A program made the translations under genes and the position numbers. 5,886 nt of DNA from Woeseia sp. (GTDB taxonomy: Bacteria; Pseudomonadota; Gammaproteobacteria; Steroidobacterales; Woeseiaceae), in the NCBI GenBank assembly GCA_003229095.1, contig QIHS01000339.1, positions 1-5,886 on the forward strand, in the 5' to 3' direction. The notes beneath the pieces were generated by a model, which was not told the origin of the DNA, searched no databases, and saw only the letters and a program-made list of their open reading frames with translations. Shown here in pieces: positions 1 to 3,918 of the stretch; position 1 is the stretch's first letter; each line of letters starts with the position of its first letter.

Positions 1-90
1 CAATATGCTGTTATGCAAAATCCAATTGCCGACCTCGGTTTTCTACAGGAAGATGCGCTCAAACTCATCGAGCGAGCACGTTATCCCTGA
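1..90 (+). CDS. C-terminal tail of an unidentified plus-strand gene (5' end outside window)
   Basis: Reading frame 1 is open from the window edge to a TGA at 88-90 and encodes about 29 residues ending in ...FLQEDALKLIERARYP. This has the look of a real protein end: mixed hydrophobic and charged residues with an amphipathic helical pattern. The other two plus frames read as Cys/Arg/Ser-rich noise, and so does the only minus frame open across 1-68. The stop lies 8-10 bases inside the 3' end of the convergent permease gene, giving a 10-base tail-to-tail overlap. I do not recognise the family from so short a piece. Chance openness over 30 codons is possible, so the call rests on composition only. 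Confidence 0.4.
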   Translation, partial: QYAVMQNPIADLGFLQEDALKLIERARYP

Positions 91-1064
91 TGGCGTGACT
101 TGCTCATCAGGATCAGAAAAAGCGGTACGCCAAGCATTGCGGTCAGCGCGCCGACCGGCAGTTGGCGTGGTGCCAGCACTGTCCTTGCCAGCGTGTCAGC
201 GACGACTAATAAAATTCCGCCAGCCAGTGCTGATGCCGGCAACAGGATTCGATGATCGCTGCCGGCCACAATTCGAATCAGATGCGGTATGACCAGCCCG
301 ACAAATCCGATCACGCCGACCGTGGTTACTGAGATCGCCGTTGCGAGAGCAGTGACTGCAAAAACCATGATTCGAAACCCCGCCACCGGCAAACCCAGGA
401 TGGCTGCCTGAAGGTCTCCTCGCGACAATACGTTCAGGTTTCGGGCACTGACAATTCCCATAGCAGTAATGGCAGCCAGTACGAAAAGGCTTTGCGCTGG
501 CGCGTAGGCATAGTTCAAATCGCCCATTAGCCAGAACAACATACCGCGCAGGTTTTGCTCCGGACTCAGGGCCAGCAGCAGTGTCGTTGCTGCGCTGAAC
601 CCGGCCGCCAGCACCACACCGGTAAGCAGCAACCGCGCCGGCGTCCATGAGCCGGTTCCCTGAGCAATCGAAAAGACCAGCAATGTTGCCGCCATTGCGC
701 CGCCAAACGCAGCGAAATCGACGCTGGTTGCACCCAGCCCGAACATCATTGCCAGGAGCGCGGCTACCGCAGCACCACCTGAAGAGCCGAGAATATAGGG
801 TTCAGCGAGCGGGTTGCGCAGCAGGACCTGCATCAGGACGCCGGACACTGCCAGCAGGCCTCCCACACCAAATGCCGTCAATGCGCGCGGCAGACGTAGT
901 TCAAGGACCAGTCTGCGGATATTGTCGGGTGTGTCACCCGTGAGCGAACGCCATACTTCGCCCAGCGAAATATCCGCACTACCTGACGTAAGTGCGAATA
1001 TACCCGCGAGAAGCCCGAGGAACAGCAACAGTGGAAACAGCAGATGTGGGCGGATCAATCGCAC
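81..1064 (-). CDS. FecCD/BtuC-family ABC importer permease (iron-siderophore, haem or cobalamin uptake)
   Basis: Inner-membrane permease of a type II ABC importer. As a dimer with two ATPase subunits it would take iron-siderophore, haem or vitamin B12 from a periplasmic binding protein. The 327-residue length is normal for the family (about 320-350). Family signatures occur in order: LRLPR at 56-60, GGLLAVSGVLMQ at 68-79, RNPLAEPYILG at 83-93, FWLMGDL at 177-183, GDLQAAILG at 216-224 (the cytoplasmic region contacting the ATPase), GFVGLVIPHLIRIVAG at 253-268, and QLPVGALTAMLGVPLF at 301-316. Hydrophobic segments throughout fit the usual multi-span fold. The start is GTG, supported by GGAGG five bases upstream, and the N-terminus (RLIRPHLLFPLLLF) is a typical first membrane helix. 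No ATPase or binding-protein gene adjoins it inside the window: upstream is divergent rppH, and downstream is a convergent reading frame. The substrate cannot be told from the permease alone. Confidence 0.95.
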   Translation of the reverse strand: MRLIRPHLLFPLLLFLGLLAGIFALTSGSADISLGEVWRSLTGDTPDNIRRLVLELRLPRALTAFGVGGLLAVSGVLMQVLLRNPLAEPYILGSSGGAAVAALLAMMFGLGATSVDFAAFGGAMAATLLVFSIAQGTGSWTPARLLLTGVVLAAGFSAATTLLLALSPEQNLRGMLFWLMGDLNYAYAPAQSLFVLAAITAMGIVSARNLNVLSRGDLQAAILGLPVAGFRIMVFAVTALATAISVTTVGVIGFVGLVIPHLIRIVAGSDHRILLPASALAGGILLVVADTLARTVLAPRQLPVGALTAMLGVPLFLILMSKSRHQG

Positions 1065-1069
1065 AAAAA

Positions 1070-1074
1070 CCTCC
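1070..1074 (-). promoter_or_regulatory. Shine-Dalgarno site fixing the GTG start of the permease
   Basis: On the minus strand GGAGG is followed by five T residues and then GTG (1064-1062). This is a strong site at good spacing. It supports the GTG rather than an internal start, which would remove the first membrane segment. Confidence 0.75.
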
Positions 1075-1149
1075 GGACCTGTCCCGAATCAAAGTAGCGA
1101 ATGCGCCGCATTGTAATAGATTGTCGCGCTCATCTGGACAGGCCGCGCC

Positions 1150-1163
1150 AATTGTGCACAATT
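1150..1163. promoter_or_regulatory. Perfect 14-base palindrome, candidate operator upstream of rppH
   Basis: AATTGTGCACAATT equals its own reverse complement over all 14 bases. Its last base is 22 bases before the rppH ATG. The core TGCACA (1155-1160) recurs as a direct repeat at 1164-1169, one helical step closer to the gene and touching the AGAGG of the possible ribosome-binding site. A dimeric regulator bound here could affect rppH, the divergent permease, or both. The ends (AATTGTG...CACAATT) resemble lac-type operator half-sites, but without the central bases those operators have. I cannot assign a regulator family. Confidence 0.45.
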
Positions 1164-1185
1164 TGCACAGAGGTATGGGTTTCAC

Positions 1186-1809
1186 ATGAGCAACGACCAC
1201 ATTGATAAGGAAGGATTCCGGGCCAACGTCGGCATTATTATTTGTAATGTCGAGGGCAAGGTAATGCTTGCCGGTCGAGTTGGCAGCAAGGGTTGGCAAT
1301 TCCCGCAGGGCGGCATTATGCAGGACGAGAGTGCGGAAGAGGCGATGTATCGGGAGCTGCATGAGGAAGTGGGTCTCGGCGAATCGGATGTTGAATTGCT
1401 GGCGTCAACTGAAGACTGGATACGCTATCGCCTGCCGGATAAATTTGTTCGTCGAAATAGCCTGCCATTGTGTATCGGCCAAAAGCAGCGCTGGTTCCTG
1501 TTGCGGCTGATCAGCCCGGATGACCGATTTCGGTTCGACCTTGCCGAGACGCCGGAGTTTGACCGTTGGCGTTGGGTGGATTTTTGGCGGCCTGTCAACG
1601 AAGTCATCTATTTTAAACGACGAGTCTACGCGCGCGCATTGCACGAACTGGGTTCGCACCTGCATCCTGATGGATTGCCGCCACGACCCAGGTGGTGGCC
1701 AAAACGCTGGCGAACTATTTTTGAGAAAGATCTTCGACAGGCTGAAAAATGTCGTTTGCAGTCGGCGTCAGAAAGTCGGCTTGATGATTGCAAGGATGAT
1801 AATTGCTAG
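1186..1809 (+). CDS. rppH: RNA pyrophosphohydrolase RppH (Nudix hydrolase)
   Basis: Removes pyrophosphate from the 5' triphosphate end of mRNA, leaving a 5' monophosphate that stimulates RNase E decay; it acts in the cytoplasm. The Nudix box GX5EX7REUXEEXGU is complete at residues 42-64 (GGIMQDES...REL HEEVGL), with the metal-binding glutamates of REXXEE present. Other RppH hallmarks are FRANVGIIICN at 11-21, WQFPQGGI at 37-44, CIGQKQRWFLL and TPEFDRWRWVDFW. These align closely with the Escherichia coli enzyme as I remember it. At 207 residues it is about 30 longer than that 176-residue protein. The extra length is a Trp/Arg/Lys-rich then Ser/Asp/Cys-rich C-terminus, the last 13 residues of which lie opposite the 3' end of hemJ. 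The ATG at 1186 is chosen because the family sequence begins within ten residues of it. It is divergent from the permease and appears monocistronic. Confidence 0.96.
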   Translation: MSNDHIDKEGFRANVGIIICNVEGKVMLAGRVGSKGWQFPQGGIMQDESAEEAMYRELHEEVGLGESDVELLASTEDWIRYRLPDKFVRRNSLPLCIGQKQRWFLLRLISPDDRFRFDLAETPEFDRWRWVDFWRPVNEVIYFKRRVYARALHELGSHLHPDGLPPRPRWWPKRWRTIFEKDLRQAEKCRLQSASESRLDDCKDDNC

Positions 1810-2205
1810 CAGGAATATCGTCGGAATCTCATTGAACCAGCGCAGCCATTTTGTATTGGCAGGCATTTGACCAGCTGCCAGCAATTTGATCCAGCGCCAG
1901 CAACGCAGGTGAAAGGCGAATAGCGCCACAAGCAGGACAAGCTTGGTCCGAAACCAGTCCTGCTGCAGCAAAGCCTGGTTTATGTGCAGAAGTACCACGC
2001 CAAATACGGAGGTCAGCACCGCACCGATCGACATGATGACAAAAAGCCGCCGTTCCATCATGCGGAAGCGCTTGAGCGAAATGTCGTCGCTGGCTTCGCT
2101 GTGATAGATAAACAGGCGAGGCAGGTAGAACAACCCCGCGAACCAGGTGACCATAAAGACGATATGCAGTGCTTTGAACCACAAATATCCCGCAGTCAAA
2201 TCCAT
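1768..2205 (-). CDS. hemJ: HemJ-type protoporphyrinogen IX oxidase (CopD-like membrane protein)
   Basis: Inner-membrane enzyme oxidising protoporphyrinogen IX to protoporphyrin IX, the penultimate step of haem synthesis, and used by many bacteria lacking HemG or HemY. From this start it has 145 residues, the usual family size. Signatures are WFKALHIVFMVTWFAGLFYLPRLF near the N-terminus, which includes the conserved His thought to bind haem, then a charged MERRLF segment after the first helix, a central W-F-R-T-K-L-V-L helix, and the C-terminal RWFNEIPTIFLL...IIKPTF. About four membrane spans are visible. An in-frame GTG lies nine bases upstream (2214). The ATG at 2205 is preferred because AGAGGG sits eight bases before it, whereas that same site would touch the GTG. 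The stop lies inside the 3' end of rppH on the other strand (42-base overlap). The conserved KPTF end argues that this 3' end is genuine. Confidence 0.93.
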   Translation of the reverse strand: MDLTAGYLWFKALHIVFMVTWFAGLFYLPRLFIYHSEASDDISLKRFRMMERRLFVIMSIGAVLTSVFGVVLLHINQALLQQDWFRTKLVLLVALFAFHLRCWRWIKLLAAGQMPANTKWLRWFNEIPTIFLLAIIILAIIKPTF

Positions 2206-2213
2206 TGTGTACA

Positions 2214-2219
2214 CCCTCT
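2214..2219 (-). promoter_or_regulatory. Shine-Dalgarno site deciding the hemJ start
   Basis: On the minus strand AGAGGG is followed by eight bases (TGTACACA) and ATG at 2205-2203. The alternative GTG at 2214-2212 would begin inside or against this site, so the ATG is the better start and the protein loses three residues (MYT). Confidence 0.6.
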
Positions 2220-2355
2220 AAAAGTCAAAGTCAGGCCGTTTTCTCGCCAGTAAATGGGGTTTATAACCAATTCCGTGACCTGCCGCACTTCTGTTTGCAG
2301 ATGACCGCGCGTAACATAACGTCAATGGATTCGATAGAAAACCAATGAGTTACCG
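2215..2355. promoter_or_regulatory. Divergent intergenic region between hemJ and the DUF6776-like gene
   Basis: About 140 bases carrying the 5' signals of both genes. The most promoter-like element is GGTTTATAACC at 2258-2268, a small inverted repeat (GGTT/AACC around TAT). It offers TATAAC on the plus strand (2262-2267, with a weak TTTTCT 17 bases upstream) and TATAAA on the minus strand, so it could serve either direction. A tandem hexamer AAAGTC AAAGTC lies at 2221-2232, just upstream of the hemJ ribosome-binding site. Neither promoter is strong by eye. I see no riboswitch or small RNA. Confidence 0.25.
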
Positions 2356-3069
2356 ATGAAATCAAGAAGTTACATGCCGGGAACCGGTGCGAGCGTTGGT
2401 ATGCGCATCGCTGCGGTCATGGCGATTTTGGTCGGTGCTTACCTGATTTTCGAATTTGGTCGCATCCAGGCGGACTTCAATATTGTCGATGCGTCGAAGG
2501 AAAAACAGGATTTGCGGGCTGAAATTGATCTTCGCGATGAAGAGATTCTCTTGCTCAAACAGGATGTCGCGCGTCTTGAGACGAACAGTCTCGTTGAAGG
2601 TGAGGCGTACAAAGATGTTGAAACCAACCTTATTGACCTGCAGCAAAAAATTCAGGAACAGAAAAACGCAATCGCATTTTATCGCGGCATTGTGTCACCC
2701 AAAGATGGCGGTCGAGGACTACGCATAGCCAATCTCAAGCTGACGCGGGGCAAGGACGAACAACACTTTAATCTGCGGCTTGTACTGGTACAGGTAATGC
2801 AACATGATCGAAGTGTCAAAGGGAAAGTAGAATTCAGTGTTGAAGGCGCACAAAACGGCGTCACAACCACTTACAAGCTGGCACAGTTGTTACCCGAAGA
2901 CGGCAAGAGCAACTGGCCATTTGCGTTTCGTTATTTTCAGGATTTCGATCGTGAGCTGGTGATCCCTGACGGATTTACGCCGGACAAGATTACGGTTGAA
3001 GTTATTTCGAATACCCGATCCATTGCGAGCCTGACAGAAAGTTTTGATTGGCTGGCCGGGCAAAGTTAG
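2356..3069 (+). CDS. Membrane-anchored coiled-coil protein, DUF6776-like, function unknown
   Basis: A 237-residue protein. Residues 1-16 are short and basic, and one hydrophobic segment at about 17-35 (RIAAVMAILVGAYLIFEFG) should anchor it in the inner membrane with the rest in the periplasm. Residues about 46-107 are a long charged heptad-like helix (KEKQDLRAEIDLRDEEILLL, then DLQQKIQEQKNAI) predicted to form a coiled coil. The motif FYRGIVSP (108-115) begins a C-terminal beta-rich domain with LRLVLVQV (140-147) and FAFRYFQDF (189-197). The order of one membrane span, coiled coil, YRGIVSP and FxYFQ matches what I recall of Pfam DUF6776, a proteobacterial family. No catalytic motif is visible. 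The bactofilin gene starts 16 bases after its stop, so the two are probably co-transcribed. The start is uncertain: the ATG at 2356 has only a weak ribosome-binding site, and in-frame ATGs at 2374 and 2401 would still keep the membrane segment. Confidence 0.85.
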   Translation: MKSRSYMPGTGASVGMRIAAVMAILVGAYLIFEFGRIQADFNIVDASKEKQDLRAEIDLRDEEILLLKQDVARLETNSLVEGEAYKDVETNLIDLQQKIQEQKNAIAFYRGIVSPKDGGRGLRIANLKLTRGKDEQHFNLRLVLVQVMQHDRSVKGKVEFSVEGAQNGVTTTYKLAQLLPEDGKSNWPFAFRYFQDFDRELVIPDGFTPDKITVEVISNTRSIASLTESFDWLAGQS

Positions 3070-3071
3070 AA

Positions 3072-3077
3072 AAGGAG
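3072..3077 (+). promoter_or_regulatory. Shine-Dalgarno site deciding the bactofilin start
   Basis: AAGGAG lies eight bases before the ATG at 3086. It selects this ATG over an upstream in-frame TTG at 3044, which would add 14 unconserved residues and overlap the end of the DUF6776-like gene. Confidence 0.75.
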
Positions 3078-3085
3078 CAGCACAA

Positions 3086-3514
3086 ATGTTTGGCAGCAAA
3101 CAACGTAAACACGGCGTGGTTGATACGCTCGTAGGACCAAATTCACAGGTAAATGGCGATCTTAGTTTCTCGGGCGGCTGCCATGTCGACGGCACCGTCA
3201 AGGGCAATATCAGTGCAGATTCCGACAGCGATTCCGCGCTCAGTATTTCTGAAGACGGAACCGTGCAGGGCGGAGTGAGCGTTCCTTATGTCGTATTGCA
3301 CGGAATCGTTCGCGGTGACGTCATTTCAGGTCAGCGGGTTGAACTTGGCCCAACCGCTCGGGTCATTGGTAATGTATATTACAATCTTATCGAAATGGCG
3401 ATTGGTGCTGAAATCAATGGCAAGCTTGTCCACCAGCCAGCAGGAAAGGTTCCTTTGCTGGAGCAGACAAGCGGCGAAGTGAGTGCGCCACCGAAGGTCG
3501 TTTCTGTATCCTGA
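3086..3514 (+). CDS. Bactofilin (polymer-forming cytoskeletal protein)
   Basis: Bactofilins self-assemble without nucleotide into membrane-associated filaments that position cell-wall or envelope machinery. This 142-residue protein is nearly all bactofilin domain, at about residues 10-115: DTLVGPNSQVNGDLSFSGG at the start, HVDGTVKGNI, then short repeated turns of a right-handed beta-helix (AISEDGTVQGGV-like, VPYVVLHGIVRGDV, RVELGPTARVIGNVYYNLIEMAIGAEINGKLVH). Periodic Gly and hydrophobic residues mark the helix rungs. Before it is a short basic tail (MFGSKQRKHG), and after it about 25 Ser/Pro/Val residues, as usual for the family. There is no membrane span. It follows the DUF6776-like gene by 16 bases and precedes erpA by 35, so it sits mid-operon. 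The membrane protein upstream is a natural candidate partner, but that is inference. Confidence 0.95.
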   Translation: MFGSKQRKHGVVDTLVGPNSQVNGDLSFSGGCHVDGTVKGNISADSDSDSALSISEDGTVQGGVSVPYVVLHGIVRGDVISGQRVELGPTARVIGNVYYNLIEMAIGAEINGKLVHQPAGKVPLLEQTSGEVSAPPKVVSVS

Positions 3515-3518
3515 TACA
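3505..3518. repeat. Inverted repeat across the bactofilin stop codon, upstream of erpA
   Basis: TGTATC, spacer CT, GATACA: perfect 6-base arms spanning the end of the bactofilin gene (its TGA is within the repeat). It lies 31 bases before the erpA ATG, followed by an AT-rich TTATATA (3524-3530) that could be a weak -10. It could be an operator for an internal erpA promoter. With a 2-base spacer and no T-run it is not a terminator. Chance is a real alternative at this size. Confidence 0.25.
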
Positions 3519-3549
3519 CTGACTTATATAGACCACGGACTTTACAAGA

Positions 3550-3918
3550 ATGAATACATCTACTCCCGTCATTGGCTCGGCAGCCGCGCCACCGCCAATC
3601 GTGTTTACCGATGCGGCGGCGACCAAGGTGAGCGAGCTGATCAAGGAAGAGGACAATCCCGAGCTGATGCTGCGGGTTTTTGTCGCTGGAGGCGGCTGTT
3701 CCGGATTTCAGTACGGATTCACCTTTGACGACAGTAAAGAAGAGGGTGATTCGAGCGTTGAGAATCAGGGTGTCACCCTGGTTGTGGATCCCATGAGTGT
3801 GCAATACCTGATGGGTGCTGAAATCGATTACAAAGAAGATTTGCAGGGCGCGCAGTTCGTTATCCGTAACCCGAATGCGACCACGACCTGCGGTTGCGGC
3901 TCTTCATTTACTGTCTAA
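3550..3918 (+). CDS. erpA: Iron-sulfur cluster insertion protein ErpA (A-type carrier)
   Basis: Carries Fe-S clusters from the ISC or SUF scaffold to apoproteins, classically IspG of isoprenoid synthesis; cytoplasmic. The 122-residue sequence keeps all three cluster-ligand cysteines: Cys50 in GGGCSGFQYGFTFDD, and Cys114 and Cys116 in TTTCGCGSSF near the C-terminus. VVDPMSVQYLMGAEIDYKEDLQG and NPNATTTCGCGSSF fit ErpA better than IscA or SufA. It is about eight residues longer than the E. coli protein because of a Thr/Ser/Ala/Pro-rich start (MNTSTPVIGSAAAPPP). No clear ribosome-binding site precedes the ATG (GGA about 10 bases upstream), so translation may depend partly on the upstream genes. 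It ends exactly where convergent ppk1 ends. Confidence 0.96.
   Translation: MNTSTPVIGSAAAPPPIVFTDAAATKVSELIKEEDNPELMLRVFVAGGGCSGFQYGFTFDDSKEEGDSSVENQGVTLVVDPMSVQYLMGAEIDYKEDLQGAQFVIRNPNATTTCGCGSSFTV

Larger units (their letters stand above)
1065..1185. promoter_or_regulatory. Divergent intergenic region between the permease and rppH
   Basis: These 121 bases must hold the 5' signals of both genes. On the minus strand TACAAT (1115-1110) is a fair -10 match about 45 bases before the permease GTG, but nothing resembling TTGACA lies 16-18 bases upstream of it. I find no good sigma-70 promoter for rppH. Its best ribosome-binding candidates are AGAGG at 1169-1173 (12 bases from the ATG, rather far) or GGG at 1177-1179 (6 bases). 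The gap is too short to hold a full cobalamin riboswitch (around 200 bases) in front of the permease, and I see no such fold. The clearest structure is the palindrome listed separately. Confidence 0.45.

Noticed and set aside
1..68. Possible start of an ABC ATPase gene on the minus strand (ATG at 68)
   Set aside because: The encoded sequence (MSLSASSCRKPRS...) has no resemblance to ATPase N-termini, and the plus frame over the same bases looks more protein-like.
196..648. 150-codon minus-strand open frame inside the permease gene
   Set aside because: Arg/Gly/Cys-rich off-frame translation of a clearly conserved gene; no family features.
1065..1185. Cobalamin riboswitch in front of the FecCD permease
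   Set aside because: The gap is only 121 bases and I see no B12-box-like conserved segment or the expected set of stems.
979..1362. 127-codon minus-strand open frame over the rppH start and intergenic region
   Set aside because: Covers the conserved N-terminus of rppH in antisense and part of the permease gene in the wrong frame; no recognisable protein character.
3044..3085. Longer bactofilin form starting at TTG 3044
   Set aside because: The added 14 residues are the off-frame end of the DUF6776-like gene, while a strong AAGGAG site sits eight bases before the ATG at 3086.
3379..3804. 141-codon minus-strand frame across bactofilin and erpA
   Set aside because: Antisense to two conserved genes, with no family signal; a shadow frame.
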